Shown piece after piece: positions 23,066 to 33,467 of a stretch of DNA of 33,596 bases (within the stretch, counting starts at the first letter, position 1; the number at the start of each line of letters is the position of its first letter). The stretch covers positions 1-33,596 of the forward strand of contig JAJFJJ010000099.1 in NCBI GenBank assembly GCA_021774195.1, in the 5' to 3' direction. Made by a program: the position numbers and the translations under genes. The notes under the pieces were generated by a model. That model was not told the origin of the DNA and did not search any database. It worked only from the letters and a program-made list of their open reading frames with translations. The stretch is from Nitrosomonas sp. Lineage in GTDB: Bacteria; Pseudomonadota; Gammaproteobacteria; Burkholderiales; Nitrosomonadaceae.

Positions 23066-25840
23066 ATGGAACTCGCAAAAAGTTTTGACCCTAAAGATAT
23101 CGAAGATCGCTGGTACTCAGCATGGGAAGAAGCAGGTTATTTTAAGCCTGATGCCCAACAAAAAGAACAAAAAGAACAAAAAGCATATTGCATCATGCTG
23201 CCTCCACCTAATGTAACTGGAACGTTACATATGGGGCATGCTTTTCAACATACCTTAATGGATGCATTGACCCGTTATCATCGCATGTTGGGTGACAATA
23301 CGCTATGGCAACCGGGTACCGACCATGCTGGTATTGCGACCCAGATTGTGGTTGAGCGTCAATTGGATCAACAGAATATTGATCGTCGTGATTTGGGACG
23401 AGCAGAATTCTTGGAACGTGTATGGCAATGGAAGGAAGAGTCCGGTTCGACAATTACCCGACAAATGCGACGCTTAGGTACATCCTGTGACTGGACACGT
23501 GAGCGTTTTACCATGGATCCAGAATTGTCACGTGCAGTAACAGAAGTTTTTGTAAGCCTCTATCGAGAGGGGCTGATTTATCGCGGTAAGCGTCTGGTCA
23601 ATTGGGACCCAGTTTTGCAAACGGCTGTATCAGATTTGGAAGTGGTTTCCACCGAAGAAAATGGTTCGCTATGGCATATTCGTTACCCACTTGAGAAATC
23701 GGATGGCGATAAAACGGACGAAGTATTAATTGTCGCGACCACGCGTCCAGAGACCATGCTTGGGGACGTGGCCGTTGCTGTACACCCTGAAGACACGCGT
23801 TACCAACATCTAATTGGTCGTCATGTACGTTTGCCTTTATGTGAACGCACTATACCGATTATCGCGGATAGTTATGTAGAGCCTGAATTTGGTACCGGTT
23901 GCGTGAAAATCACACCAGCGCATGACTTTAATGATTACCAAATGGGACAACGGCATAAACTGGTTCCGATCAATATCCTCACACTAGATGGGAAAATTAA
24001 TGATTGTGCGCCGATAGAATATCAAGGCATGGATCGTTTTGATGCTAGAAAGAAAATTCTGATTGATTTGGAAGAACAAGGCTATTTGGCTGAAACCAAG
24101 CCTCATAAATTAATGGCGCCACGTGGTGATCGAACCAATAGCATTATTGAACCGATGTTAACCGATCAGTGGTATGTGGCGATGGAAGGGATGGCTAAGC
24201 GCGGTTTGGATGTGGTTGCCAGTGGCGAAGTGAAGTTCACGCCTGATAACTGGAGTCATGTCTATAATCAATGGTTGGAGAACATCCAGGATTGGTGTAT
24301 TTCACGTCAATTATGGTGGGGACATCGTATCCCGGCCTGGTATGACGAGGATGGCAATATTACCGTTGCCCATACATTGGAAGAGGCGCAACAATTGTCA
24401 GGCAAGACGAACTTGCGGCGAGATGAAGATGTGCTGGATACCTGGTTTTCCTCTGCATTATGGCCTTTTTCAACGCTAGGATGGCCAGGTGAAACCCAAG
24501 AATTAAAAACTTTTTTGCCGACTTCTGTCTTAATTACCGGATTTGATATCATTTTTTTCTGGGTTGCGCGCATGGTGATGATGTCATTACATTTCACCGG
24601 CAAAGTGCCATTTAAGGAAGTTTATATTACCGGTCTGATTCGAGACGGAGAAGGTCAGAAAATGAGCAAGTCTAAGGGTAATGTGCTTGACCCGTTAGAC
24701 CTGATTGATGGCATTACGCTCCCTGATCTGATTGCCAAACGTACCACTGGCTTAATGAATCCCAAACAGGCGGATTCAATAGATAAAAAAACTCGTAAAC
24801 ATTTTCCAAATGGTATTCCAGCCTTTGGTACTGATGCGTTGCGGTTTACATTCGCTAGTCTAGCTTCACATGGTCGGGATATTAAATTTGATATGCAACG
24901 TTGTGAAGGCTATCGAAATTTCTGTAACAAGTTATGGAACGCGACACGCTATGTTCTGATGAATTGTGATGGTAAAGATACGGGATTGGATAATACGCTC
25001 GCATATGAGTATTCCAACGCGGATAAATGGATCATTAGTCGCTTGCAACAGGCAGAAAAAGCCGTTGAGCGGTCATTCGCGAATTATCGCTTTGATTTGG
25101 CAGCACGCGAAATTTATGAATTGGTTTGGGATGAATATTGTGATTGGTATGTTGAGTTTGCTAAAGTGCAATTAAGTCATCAGAGTGAAGCAGTACAAAG
25201 AGCCACGCGTCAAACATTAGTTACCGTACTGGAAGCAATATTAAGACTGGCGCATCCTATTATTCCCTTTATTACCGAGGAGTTATGGCAAAAGGTTGCG
25301 CCACTTACGGGTAAACAGGGTGACAGTATTATGTGCCAATCTTTTCCTATCGGGGATGAAGAAAACTTAGACCAAATAGCTAATAAAAGTGTGGTCTTAC
25401 TAAAAGAAATCATTAATGGTTGTCGATCTTTACGTGGTGATATGAACTTGTCACCAGCCGAGAAAGTTCCATTAATTATTTCTGGTAATGAGCAAAAGCT
25501 ATCAGGATACTCGCCCTATTTATTGGCTTTAGCAAAACTGTCTGAGGTGGAGATTATTCAAGGCGATTTGCCTGATACTGATGCGCCAGTCTCGATTGTT
25601 GGCGAGTTTAGACTGCTACTAAAAATTGAAGTTGATGTAGAAGCTGAGAAAGCACGCCTTACTAAAGAAATAAATAGAATCGAGAGTGAAATTAATAAAG
25701 CTGAAACAAAGCTTGGCAATCCGAGTTTTATTGAGCGCGCCCCTGAAAAAGTTGTCGAGCAAGAAAGAGCGCGTTTAGTAACATTTAATAATAAATCGAC
25801 TCAATTAATGGAACAACTTAAAAAATTAAACGTGGATTAA
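23066..25840 (+). CDS. valS: Valyl-tRNA synthetase
   Basis: A 924-residue class I synthetase of normal length. It has the N-terminal [15 protein letters not shown] (HIGH-type motif), the editing domain ([35 protein letters not shown]), [12 protein letters not shown] as the KMSKS loop, the anticodon-binding domain ([27 protein letters not shown]) and the C-terminal coiled coil ([20 protein letters not shown]). It charges tRNA-Val. A small 9-base repeat (AAAAAGAAC, near 23160-23183) encodes QKEQKEQK in the N-terminal region and could vary between strains. Confidence 0.97.
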   Translation: MELAKSFDPKDIEDRWYSAWEEAGYFKPDAQQKEQKEQKAYCIMLPPPNVTGTLHMGHAFQHTLMDALTRYHRMLGDNTLWQPGTDHAGIATQIVVERQLDQQNIDRRDLGRAEFLERVWQWKEESGSTITRQMRRLGTSCDWTRERFTMDPELSRAVTEVFVSLYREGLIYRGKRLVNWDPVLQTAVSDLEVVSTEENGSLWHIRYPLEKSDGDKTDEVLIVATTRPETMLGDVAVAVHPEDTRYQHLIGRHVRLPLCERTIPIIADSYVEPEFGTGCVKITPAHDFNDYQMGQRHKLVPINILTLDGKINDCAPIEYQGMDRFDARKKILIDLEEQGYLAETKPHKLMAPRGDRTNSIIEPMLTDQWYVAMEGMAKRGLDVVASGEVKFTPDNWSHVYNQWLENIQDWCISRQLWWGHRIPAWYDEDGNITVAHTLEEAQQLSGKTNLRRDEDVLDTWFSSALWPFSTLGWPGETQELKTFLPTSVLITGFDIIFFWVARMVMMSLHFTGKVPFKEVYITGLIRDGEGQKMSKSKGNVLDPLDLIDGITLPDLIAKRTTGLMNPKQADSIDKKTRKHFPNGIPAFGTDALRFTFASLASHGRDIKFDMQRCEGYRNFCNKLWNATRYVLMNCDGKDTGLDNTLAYEYSNADKWIISRLQQAEKAVERSFANYRFDLAAREIYELVWDEYCDWYVEFAKVQLSHQSEAVQRATRQTLVTVLEAILRLAHPIIPFITEELWQKVAPLTGKQGDSIMCQSFPIGDEENLDQIANKSVVLLKEIINGCRSLRGDMNLSPAEKVPLIISGNEQKLSGYSPYLLALAKLSEVEIIQGDLPDTDAPVSIVGEFRLLLKIEVDVEAEKARLTKEINRIESEINKAETKLGNPSFIERAPEKVVEQERARLVTFNNKSTQLMEQLKKLNVD

Positions 25841-25960
25841 TTATTAGTTGGGAGTGATCTAACAATCTAAAAGAGGAAATAGTCTGTCGGTCAATTAAAA
25901 AATGAGTCGCTTAATACTTGGAAAGTATAAGTGTACATTTGTTCTTGGCTTGTTGGAGTG

Positions 25961-25980
25961 AACCATAGTGTATGGTTTTT
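25961..25980 (+). terminator. Weak terminator after valS
   Basis: AACCATA-GTG-TATGGTT followed by TTT, about 120 bases after the valS stop codon. The stem is short and AT-rich. Confidence 0.4.
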
Positions 25981-26082
25981 AATAGACATTAATTTTTTGT
26001 GGCTAATATTATATTTTATATGGTAATCATAATGTTAAGCTTTATTAATAGGTTCTCGGTATAAAAGAATATTTTGAATTGC

Positions 26083-26111
26083 TTGACCCAGCATCGAGGG
26101 CTTGTTATAAG
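26083..26111 (+). promoter_or_regulatory. Sigma-70-type promoter of hupB
   Basis: TTGACC (26083-26088), a 17-base spacer and TATAAG (26106-26111), about 58 bases before the hupB ATG. A strong match to the housekeeping consensus with ideal spacing. The rest of 25841-26168 holds no gene. Confidence 0.7.
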
Positions 26112-26168
26112 ATCTTTTGCAGTAACGGCTTGTGAAGTGATGACCATTAACTTTAAAAGGGGAATTGT

Positions 26169-26441
26169 ATGAACAAATCCGAACTTATTGAAGCAATCGC
26201 GCAATCTGCTGAAATTTCAAAGGCAACAGCAGGAAGTGCGCTGGATGGAGCATTATCTGCCATAAAAGATGCACTTAAGAAGAATGATAGCGTAACGCTA
26301 GTCGGATTTGGGACGTTTAAAGTCGGTACACGAGCTGCTCGTACAGGCCGTAATCCGCGTACAGGAGCAGAAATAAAAATTAAAGAAGCGAAAGTTCCTA
26401 AATTCAGTGCTGGTAAAGCGCTTAAAGATGCAGTAAACTAG
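26169..26441 (+). CDS. hupB: DNA-binding protein HU-beta
   Basis: A 90-residue HU protein of exact family length: [52 protein letters not shown] (in parts: [18 protein letters not shown]) and [15 protein letters not shown]. It is a dimeric nucleoid protein that bends DNA. The ribosome binding site AAAAGGGG lies before the ATG. hupB followed by tRNA genes and ppiD is a familiar order in proteobacteria; the usual upstream lon gene is missing and valS is there instead. Confidence 0.96.
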   Translation: MNKSELIEAIAQSAEISKATAGSALDGALSAIKDALKKNDSVTLVGFGTFKVGTRAARTGRNPRTGAEIKIKEAKVPKFSAGKALKDAVN

Positions 26442-26454
26442 CGGCCTTCTGATC

Positions 26455-26530
26455 GGGTGCTTAGCTCAGCTGGTAGAGCGTCGCCCTTACAAGGCGAATG
26501 TCGGCGGTTCGAACCCGTCAGCACCCACCA
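26455..26530 (+). tRNA. tRNA-Val (anticodon UAC)
   Basis: A 76-nt cloverleaf: acceptor GGGTGCT pairs with AGCACCC, D-arm GCTCAGCTGGTAGAGC, anticodon loop CTTACAA with anticodon TAC, T-arm GGTTCGAACCC. CCA is encoded. It lies 13 bases after hupB and is probably cotranscribed with the next tRNA. Confidence 0.95.
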
Positions 26531-26548
26531 GATCATTTAGCTAGTCTA

Positions 26549-26625
26549 GGAGTGGTAGTTCAGTTGGTTAGAATACCGGCCTGTCACGCCGGGGGTCGCG
26601 GGTTCGAGTCCCGTCCACTCCGCCA
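26549..26625 (+). tRNA. tRNA-Asp (anticodon GUC)
   Basis: A 77-nt cloverleaf: acceptor GGAGTGG pairs with CCACTCC, anticodon stem CCGGC/GCCGG around CTGTCAC (anticodon GTC), T-arm GGGTTCGAGTCCC, discriminator G and encoded CCA. Confidence 0.95.
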
Positions 26626-26643
26626 ACTTTTTAAGCTTCAATT

Positions 26644-26669
26644 AAGATGACAAGATTTCTTGTCATCTT
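26644..26669 (+). terminator. Rho-independent terminator after the tRNA pair
   Basis: AAGATGACAAG-ATTT-CTTGTCATCTT, an 11-bp perfect stem with a 4-base loop, followed by a short T-rich stretch. It separates the hupB/tRNA unit from ppiD. Confidence 0.7.
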
Positions 26670-26709
26670 TATCTTGTTATATTTTTGTTAGATCTATCGG
26701 GTTTTTATC

Positions 26710-28587
26710 GTGTTTGATTTTGTTAGCCGCAAGAAGAGAATCGTTCAAGTCATCTTATTTCTGGCAGTTTTGCCATTTATGTTTTGGGGTGTTGAATCGT
26801 ATCGTAGTGATAATGATGGTTATGTCGCAATCGTTGATGGAGAAGAAATATCTCGCCGTGAGTTTGAACAAGCCTTGCGTGATCATCATGAACGGATGCG
26901 TAATATGATGGGAGAGAACTTCGATAGTTCAATGTTGGATAGTTTTGAAATTCGTAATTCGGTTTTGGATAGTTTAGTCCAACAACGGCTGCTTTTTAGT
27001 GAAGCCGTCAGTAACGGGTTTACAGTTTTAGATTCACAATTAGTCAACACCATCCGGGATGTTCCAGCTTTTCAGAAAGACAATAATTTCTCTAATGAGC
27101 AGTATCAGGAATTATTACGTGCCCAAGGACTCACCCCAACTACTTTTGAGTCTCGTTTACGCCAAGAGCTTTTGTTGCAACAGCTTCTTGATGGCTATAG
27201 TGAGAACGGGTTCGTATCAAATGCTGTTGCTAAAAGAGTCATGTATTTAAGTGAAGTACAGCGTGAGGTTAGTCAAGTACAAATCAATTCAGAAATGTTT
27301 TTATCTTCAGTTGCACCTACTGAGGAAGAAATTAATGATTATTATGATTTGCATCGGAATGATTTTTTCTTACCAGAACGAGTACGTGTTGAATATGTTG
27401 TTTTATCGCTTGAAACATTAGCTGAAAATGAGCCGATAAGCGATGAGGCTGTTAGGAATTATTACGATGAGTATCAAGCAGAATTTAGTCAAGATGAGGA
27501 GCGTAAAGCCAGTCATATTTTGATTAGTGTTTCAGCTGATGCCGAAGATGAAGAAAAGCAAGAGGCACGTGAAAAAGCTGGAGATGTGTTGGAACAAGTC
27601 ACGCAAGATCCAGAACGATTTGCAGATCTTGCTAAAGAATTTTCTGATGACCCTGGCTCTGCATTAATTGGTGGTGATCTTGGTTTTTTTGGGCGAGGCG
27701 TCATGGTAAAAGCATTTGAAGATGAAATTTTTCAAATGCAGCCTGATCAAATTAGTGGTGTTGTTGAAACAGACTTCGGCTTTCATATTATAAAGTTGGT
27801 TGAAATCAAGGATGCTCATATTTCTGGTTTAGAAGAAGTTCGTGAGCAGATTGAAAAGAAACTTAAACTGCAAATGGTCGGTAGTCTTTTTGGTGAAACA
27901 GCAGAAGACTTTAGTAATATTGTTTATGAGCAAAGTGATACGCTTGACGGTGTTGCAGAACGATTTGAATTAACCGTGCAAGAAAGTGACTGGATCGATA
28001 GAAATTCAACCCAGCCAGCTGTTTTGGCTAACAATCATTTAATGGCTGAAATTTTTTCGGATGAAGCTATTAATGATCAGCGTAATACTGAAGCCATTGA
28101 AGTGATGCCGGATACAATGGTATCTGCACGAGTAATAGAACATAAATCTGCTACAGCACAATCAATTTCTATTGTTAGAGATGATATTGTCAATATATTA
28201 AAGCAACAACTTGCAGAAGATATGGCGGTGACAGATGGTCAAGAAAAACTAGCTGACTTGCAGGCTGGTGTGGAAATTGATGTTGTTTGGGAGTCAGAAA
28301 TGCAAATCTCCTATATGCAGCCTCAAGGACTGAGTATTGAAGCCGTTCAAGCAATATTTAAAGCCAATGTTGACCGCCTGCCAGCTTATACTGGTGTTGA
28401 AAATCCACAAGGTGGGTTTAGCTTAATACGTATTGGTAATGTAATAGAGCCGGAAATAACTGATGAAGAAAAACAAGTAAGCTTTAGGAAACAATTGCAA
28501 CAAATGGTTATTCAAGAAGAAATGTCATCCTATCTTGCTGGGCTTAGACAACGATATGATGTCGTTATAAGAGAAGAAAGCTTTTAG
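26710..28587 (+). CDS. ppiD: Peptidyl-prolyl cis-trans isomerase PpiD / SurA-like chaperone
   Basis: A 625-residue protein starting at GTG. It has the PpiD layout: short cytoplasmic tail, membrane anchor (IVQVILFLAVLPFMFWGV, about residues 11-28), N-terminal SurA-like chaperone part (VDGEEISRREFEQALRDH), and one parvulin domain from about residue 265 (ASHILISVS, ERFADLAKEFSDDPGSALIGGDLGFFGRGVM in parts, FGFHIIKLVEI). It sits in the inner membrane near the Sec translocon and assists exported proteins. Its position after hupB is standard. Confidence 0.93.
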   Translation: MFDFVSRKKRIVQVILFLAVLPFMFWGVESYRSDNDGYVAIVDGEEISRREFEQALRDHHERMRNMMGENFDSSMLDSFEIRNSVLDSLVQQRLLFSEAVSNGFTVLDSQLVNTIRDVPAFQKDNNFSNEQYQELLRAQGLTPTTFESRLRQELLLQQLLDGYSENGFVSNAVAKRVMYLSEVQREVSQVQINSEMFLSSVAPTEEEINDYYDLHRNDFFLPERVRVEYVVLSLETLAENEPISDEAVRNYYDEYQAEFSQDEERKASHILISVSADAEDEEKQEAREKAGDVLEQVTQDPERFADLAKEFSDDPGSALIGGDLGFFGRGVMVKAFEDEIFQMQPDQISGVVETDFGFHIIKLVEIKDAHISGLEEVREQIEKKLKLQMVGSLFGETAEDFSNIVYEQSDTLDGVAERFELTVQESDWIDRNSTQPAVLANNHLMAEIFSDEAINDQRNTEAIEVMPDTMVSARVIEHKSATAQSISIVRDDIVNILKQQLAEDMAVTDGQEKLADLQAGVEIDVVWESEMQISYMQPQGLSIEAVQAIFKANVDRLPAYTGVENPQGGFSLIRIGNVIEPEITDEEKQVSFRKQLQQMVIQEEMSSYLAGLRQRYDVVIREESF

Positions 28588-28618
28588 ATGACAATCCATT
28601 TTTACTGGATATGAATAA

Positions 28619-28654
28619 CTAAAAAAGCCTGTCATTTATGACAGGCTTTTTTAG
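28619..28654. terminator. Strong bidirectional-type terminator
   Basis: CTAAAAAAGCCTGTCAT, a TT/A loop, then ATGACAGGCTTTTTTAG: an A-run, a GC-bearing stem and a T-run. It lies 31 bases after ppiD, between convergent ppiD and fabI, and could serve both strands. Confidence 0.9.
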
Positions 28655-28684
28655 TTTAATTAACAAGTCAGTACATTGCGGCAA

Positions 28685-28797
28685 CTGTTCCAATTGTCCC
28701 TAAAATTCATCAATTCAAGACACAAAATGTGAGTTTACACGTGTTAATGATCATTTTGTAACGTAGAAATGGTGGATTCTAGGGTTGAGCTGAATAG
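28685..28797 (-). repeat. 113-bp interspersed palindromic repeat, copy 2
   Basis: Reverse-complement counterpart of 1-113, equal in length, about 84% identical. It lies between the ppiD terminator and the fabI stop codon, ending five bases from the latter. Confidence 0.85.
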
Positions 28798-28802
28798 TTC
28801 GT

Positions 28803-29585
28803 TTAATTTAAGTCAAAAGCGACAGTATTAAATCCTGCGTCGACGTAAGTGACTTCCCCGGTAATGCCATTTGCTAAATCACTACAGAGAAATGCAGCGA
28901 CATTGCCAACTTCATCGGTCGTAACATTGCGACGAAGTGGAGAAACTTTCTCTGTGTAACCTAATAACTTTCCAAAATCACCAATCCCGGATGCCGCAAG
29001 TGTTTTTATCGGGCCAGCAGAAATGGCATTGACACGGATGCCTTTTGGGCCAAGACTTGAGGCCATGAATCGAACATTCGCTTCTAGGCTAGCTTTTGCT
29101 AAACCCATGACGTTGTAATTAGGCATAACTCTAATTGCACCTAGATAACTTAGCGTCAAGAGTGCGCCGTTTCTGTTTTCCAGTAAAGGGAGAGCGGCTT
29201 TGGCCATGGCAGCAAAACTATATGAGCTGACATCATGTGCAATACGAAATGCTTCTCGATCAACGCTTTCAAGATAGTCACCAGATAATGCTCTGCGTGG
29301 CGCAAAAGCAATCGAATGGATGATGCTGTCTAAACCATCCCATTGTTTTTGAAGATCCTCAAAGCATTTTGTGATTTCGTCGTCTTTACTGACATCACAG
29401 GGAAATAATAAATCACTATCAAATTCAGCGGCAAGTTTTTCTACTCTTCCACGGATATCTTCACCTTGGTAAGTAAATGCCAGAGAAGCGCCTTCACGAT
29501 GCATTGCCTTAGCGATACCATAGGCAATAGAACGGTTGCTGAGCAGGCCAGTAATAAGTACACGTTTATTAGCGAGAAACCCCAT
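28803..29585 (-). CDS. fabI: Enoyl-[acyl-carrier-protein] reductase (NADH) FabI
   Basis: A 261-residue SDR-type enoyl reductase. The ATG at 29585 is preceded by AAGGA; the frame is open further upstream, but that extension (a hydrophobic, Cys-rich leader) is not family-like. Motifs: cofactor loop [15 protein letters not shown], the catalytic pair in YNVMGLAK (Tyr-x6-Lys), the [13 protein letters not shown] substrate loop and [11 protein letters not shown] at the end. It performs the last reduction of fatty-acid elongation. Confidence 0.95.
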   Translation of the reverse strand: MGFLANKRVLITGLLSNRSIAYGIAKAMHREGASLAFTYQGEDIRGRVEKLAAEFDSDLLFPCDVSKDDEITKCFEDLQKQWDGLDSIIHSIAFAPRRALSGDYLESVDREAFRIAHDVSSYSFAAMAKAALPLLENRNGALLTLSYLGAIRVMPNYNVMGLAKASLEANVRFMASSLGPKGIRVNAISAGPIKTLAASGIGDFGKLLGYTEKVSPLRRNVTTDEVGNVAAFLCSDLANGITGEVTYVDAGFNTVAFDLN

Positions 29586-29717
29586 GAAATTTCCTTGTAA
29601 AATTGTAATTATTTCCAGATTATAGCTTAAGCATGCGAGAACGTGGAAAAGTACGCTACAAAAACAAGGCTTCGTATCATTTATCAAGAATGGTTTATTT
29701 CAGATACACTAGGCACA

Positions 29718-31922
29718 ATGAATATGAAAATTAAAATCATTTGGGGTTGTTTTTTCTGTGCAGTTTTTTTATTTGGCTGCAATGAAATGAATTGGAATAA
29801 TCCATATCCGTCGGAGGATGCCGGGCAAAACATCTTATATAGTGTTTTTACGGAAAGTCCCAAGCATCTTGATCCAGTACAATCCTATAGTTCCAATGAG
29901 ATTCAATTTACAGCGCAAATTTATCAGCCGCCTTTACAGTATCATTTCTTAAAACGTCCCTTTACACTTATCCCGTCAACGACAATTCAATTGCCCGTAA
30001 TCATGTATTTTGATCAAGATGGGAATCAACTGCCAGACAATGTACAAGCTGAAGAAATAGCCTATAGTATTTATGAGGTTTCAATTAAACCGGGTATTTA
30101 TTATCAACCACACCCAGCTTTTGCGGTAGATGAAGCCGGTCAATGGCTTTATCATCATCTAAATGATCAGGTGCTTATGTCGATTAATGACTTACCTGAT
30201 TTTCCGCGTACTGGAACACGCGAACTAACAGCGGAAGACTATGCTTATCAGATTAAGCGGTTAGCGCACCCAAGAATGCACTCGCCAATTTATGGCTTGA
30301 TGACCGATTATATTGCGGGTCTTAAGGACTATGGGAAATTATTGCGGAAAGTTTATACTGAGCAATTATCTGGTGAAGGCTATTTAGATTTGAGGGACTA
30401 TCCACTTGAGGGTGTGCAGGTGATTGATACCTATACTTATCAAGTGAAGATAAATGGTAAATACCCGCAATTTATCTATTGGTTAGCCATGCCATTTTTT
30501 GCACCAATACCTTGGGAGGCTGATCTTTTCTATTCGCAAAAGGGGCTAATTGAAAAAAGTATTACTCTGGATTGGTATCCTGTGGGTACGGGACCATACA
30601 TGCTGACAGAGAACAACCCGAATTTAAGGATGGTTTTGGAACGGAATCCCAATTTCCACCAAGAATATTATCCCTCTGAGGGTATGCCAGGTGATGTGAA
30701 AAAAGGTTTGCTGGATGATGCTGGGAAACTTTTGCCATTTATTGATAAGATAATTTATACCCGGGAAAAAGAAAGTATTCCGCACTGGAACAAATTCTTG
30801 CAAGGTTATTATGATGCTTCAGGAATCGGATCTGATAGTTTTGATCAGGCAGTACAATTAGTTGGTCAAGGAGAAGCGACTGTTACAGAGGAAATGGCGG
30901 CGCAAGGAATACGTTTGGAAACATCAGTCGCAGTGTCGACTTACTATGTTGGGTTCAATATGTTGGATCCAGTGGTAGGTGATAGTGATGAACAGACACG
31001 CGATTCGGCAAGAAAATTGCGGCAGGCAATCTCAATTGCAGTTGATTACGAAGAATTTATTTCTATTTTTGCAAACGGACGAGGGCTATCGGCACAAGGA
31101 CCTGTCTCTCCTGGGATCATAGGCTATCGTGACGGAGAAGCTGGTGTTAACAAAGTTGTATATGATTGGGTAAATGGTAGCCCTCAACGTAAATCAATAG
31201 AGGTAGCTAAGCGGCTACTTGCAGAAGCAGGGTATCCGAACGGTATTGATCAAGAAACCGGTGCACCATTAATTTTATATTTTGATGTAACAACCCGGGG
31301 TTCAGGTGATAGATCTAAGCTTGATTGGATGCATAAGCAATTTCAAAAACTAAATATCCAATTGGTTGTGCGGAGCACAGACTATAATCGGTTTCAAGAT
31401 AAAATACGCAAAGGTAATGCGCAGATTTTTGAATGGGGATGGCATGCTGATTATCCTGACGCGGAGAATTTCTTATTTTTGTTGTATGGCCCACAGCGTA
31501 AAGTTGGTAATGAAAGTGGTAGTTCATCTAATAACGCAGCGAATTATGATAATACGGAATACAATCAACTATTCGAAACAATGAAGAATATGGATAACGG
31601 CCCTGAACGACAACATATTATTGATAAAATGGTTGATATCTTACGTCATGATGCGCCATGGATGTGGGGGTATCATCCAAAAGAATATGGTCTATATCAT
31701 GCGTGGTATCAGAATGTGAAGCCAAATACAATATCAAACAATAACCTTAAATATTATAAGATTGATGCGGCCCTACGAGAGAAAAGCCGTCAAGAATGGA
31801 ACGCGCCGGTGTTATGGCCTGTGATATTAATTGTCTTTATTATCGCATTTAGCATTGCGCCTGCTATTTCAAATTTCCGCAGGCGTGAAAGAAGCACTGG
31901 AGTAAGGGTGGATCCCTCTTGA
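29718..31922 (+). CDS. Family 5 (peptide-type) ABC substrate-binding lipoprotein with C-terminal membrane segment
   Basis: About 734 residues from the ATG at 29718; a longer frame to 29643 would precede the signal sequence. The signal peptide ends in the lipobox FLFGC. The body matches SBP_bac_5: ESPKHLDPVQSY at the start, WYPVGTGPYMLTENN, RQAISIAVDYEEFI, WGWHADYPDAENFLFLLYGP. Near the C-terminus is a membrane helix (LWPVILIVFIIAFSIAPAI) followed by basic residues. Most family members have no such helix, so this one would be held at both ends. Substrate is uncertain (peptides, nickel chelates and others are bound by this family). Divergent from fabI; 19 bases before its permease. Confidence 0.88.
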   Translation: MNMKIKIIWGCFFCAVFLFGCNEMNWNNPYPSEDAGQNILYSVFTESPKHLDPVQSYSSNEIQFTAQIYQPPLQYHFLKRPFTLIPSTTIQLPVIMYFDQDGNQLPDNVQAEEIAYSIYEVSIKPGIYYQPHPAFAVDEAGQWLYHHLNDQVLMSINDLPDFPRTGTRELTAEDYAYQIKRLAHPRMHSPIYGLMTDYIAGLKDYGKLLRKVYTEQLSGEGYLDLRDYPLEGVQVIDTYTYQVKINGKYPQFIYWLAMPFFAPIPWEADLFYSQKGLIEKSITLDWYPVGTGPYMLTENNPNLRMVLERNPNFHQEYYPSEGMPGDVKKGLLDDAGKLLPFIDKIIYTREKESIPHWNKFLQGYYDASGIGSDSFDQAVQLVGQGEATVTEEMAAQGIRLETSVAVSTYYVGFNMLDPVVGDSDEQTRDSARKLRQAISIAVDYEEFISIFANGRGLSAQGPVSPGIIGYRDGEAGVNKVVYDWVNGSPQRKSIEVAKRLLAEAGYPNGIDQETGAPLILYFDVTTRGSGDRSKLDWMHKQFQKLNIQLVVRSTDYNRFQDKIRKGNAQIFEWGWHADYPDAENFLFLLYGPQRKVGNESGSSSNNAANYDNTEYNQLFETMKNMDNGPERQHIIDKMVDILRHDAPWMWGYHPKEYGLYHAWYQNVKPNTISNNNLKYYKIDAALREKSRQEWNAPVLWPVILIVFIIAFSIAPAISNFRRRERSTGVRVDPS

Positions 31923-31941
31923 TTATGGATAAACTATAGCG

Positions 31942-32919
31942 ATGCTTGGTTACATTGTACGGCGTATTCTTTATGCAATACCGATACTAATAGGCGTAAA
32001 CTTAATTACGTTCGCCTTGTTTTTTGTCGTTAATACGCCTGATGATATGGCACGAATGCAATTAGGTGTTAAATATGTCACGCCAGAGGCAATAGAAAAA
32101 TGGAAACAGGATCGCGGATATGACAAACCGCTAATCTTTAATCAACAAGAACAAGATCTAGCGCAATTTACCAATACCATATTTTTTGAAAAATCAATGG
32201 CAATGTTTGTGTTTGATTTTGGCCGTTCGGATGATGGCCGTGATATTGGTCAAGAAATAAAAACGCGCATGATGCCTAGCTTAGCGATCGCGCTGCCAGT
32301 ATTTGTCTTGGGTTTAGCGGTTTACATTACGTTTGCATTACTCATGGTCTTTTTTCGTGCAACCTATCTCGATTTCTGGGGAGTGGTATTGTGTGTTGCG
32401 TTGATGTCCATCTCCAGTTTATTTTATATCATCGGTAGCCAATTTTTGATTAGTAAAACCTGGCACTTAGTGCCAATATCCGGATATGCTAGTGGTTTAG
32501 ACGCCCTGAAATTTCTAATATTGCCAGTAATCATTGGTGTTGTTACCAGCGCGGGAGCAAGTACACGTTGGTATCGGACAATCTTCTTGGAAGAAATGGG
32601 GAAAGAATATGTACGTACCGCAAGGGCTAAGGGCTTATCTGAACAAATTGTTTTGTTCAAGCATGTTCTTAAGAACGCCATGATTCCAATATTGACAGGT
32701 GCGGTTGTGGTCATTCCTATGTTATTTTTAGGCAGTTTGATTATAGAATCATTCTTTGGCGTGCCTGGGCTAGGAAGTTATACGATAGATGCGATTAATT
32801 CACAGGATTTTTCGGTAGTGCGGGCCATGGTGTTTTTAGGATCTATGCTCTATATTATTGGTTTAATCCTCACAGACATTTCTTATACAATTGTCGATCC
32901 GCGGATCAGATTATCGTAA
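31942..32919 (+). CDS. DppB/OppB-type ABC permease
   Basis: A 325-residue inner-membrane permease with about six membrane segments (ILYAIPILIGVNLITFALFFV near the N-terminus; IPMLFLGSLIIESFFGVPGLG). The EAA-type coupling loop is EYVRTARAKGLSEQIVLFKHVLKNA, written in parts as EYVRTARAKGL and LFKHVLKNAMIPI. DppB-type transporters need a second permease (DppC type) and ATPases; none follows, since tRNA genes come next. The missing subunits must lie elsewhere or the transporter is incomplete. Confidence 0.88.
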   Translation: MLGYIVRRILYAIPILIGVNLITFALFFVVNTPDDMARMQLGVKYVTPEAIEKWKQDRGYDKPLIFNQQEQDLAQFTNTIFFEKSMAMFVFDFGRSDDGRDIGQEIKTRMMPSLAIALPVFVLGLAVYITFALLMVFFRATYLDFWGVVLCVALMSISSLFYIIGSQFLISKTWHLVPISGYASGLDALKFLILPVIIGVVTSAGASTRWYRTIFLEEMGKEYVRTARAKGLSEQIVLFKHVLKNAMIPILTGAVVVIPMLFLGSLIIESFFGVPGLGSYTIDAINSQDFSVVRAMVFLGSMLYIIGLILTDISYTIVDPRIRLS

Positions 32920-33008
32920 AAATCACCGCTTGGGCAACTGGTATTGACAGTACAATATAAATATTCGTGTTTATCCGCTATATATTGGGCAATAGGGTGA
33001 ATTCTTGA

Positions 33009-33037
33009 TTGACTTATTGGGCCAATGTATTCATAAT
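33009..33037 (+). promoter_or_regulatory. Sigma-70-type promoter of the tRNA-tuf unit
   Basis: TTGACT (33009-33014), a 17-base spacer and CATAAT (33032-33037), with tRNA-Tyr beginning 15 bases later. Near-consensus and well spaced, as expected for a stable-RNA/tuf operon. Confidence 0.7.
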
Positions 33038-33051
33038 CTGCCGTTTCGTTT

Positions 33052-33136
<85 letters not shown>

Positions 33137-33222
33137 GTATTAAGAAGTAGATTTTAGTTAGTAGTTTATGGGTAGAGTAGTCTATCTATATGGTAGGTAG
33201 TGAGGAACACCATTTGAAGCAA

Positions 33223-33296
33223 GCGGGTGTAGCTCAATGGTAGAGCAGAAGCCTTCCAAGCTTACGATGAGGGTTCGATTCCCTTCACCCGCTCCA
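33223..33296 (+). tRNA. tRNA-Gly (anticodon UCC)
   Basis: A 74-nt cloverleaf: acceptor GCGGGTG pairs with CACCCGC, anticodon loop CTTCCAA (anticodon TCC), T-arm GGGTTCGATTCCC, encoded CCA. Confidence 0.95.
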
Positions 33297-33339
33297 AATA
33301 GGGAGTTGTGGGCACTGATGGTTTGAGTAGTTTATGCCT

Positions 33340-33414
<75 letters not shown>

Positions 33415-33467
33415 TAGGTCACTATGGTTTATAGTTATGGTTAAAGTACGCTAAGAGGAAACAAGTC

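Noticed and set aside
26016-26204. 62-codon open frame antisense to the hupB promoter
   Set aside because: It overlaps a well-formed promoter and the hupB start; no protein features.
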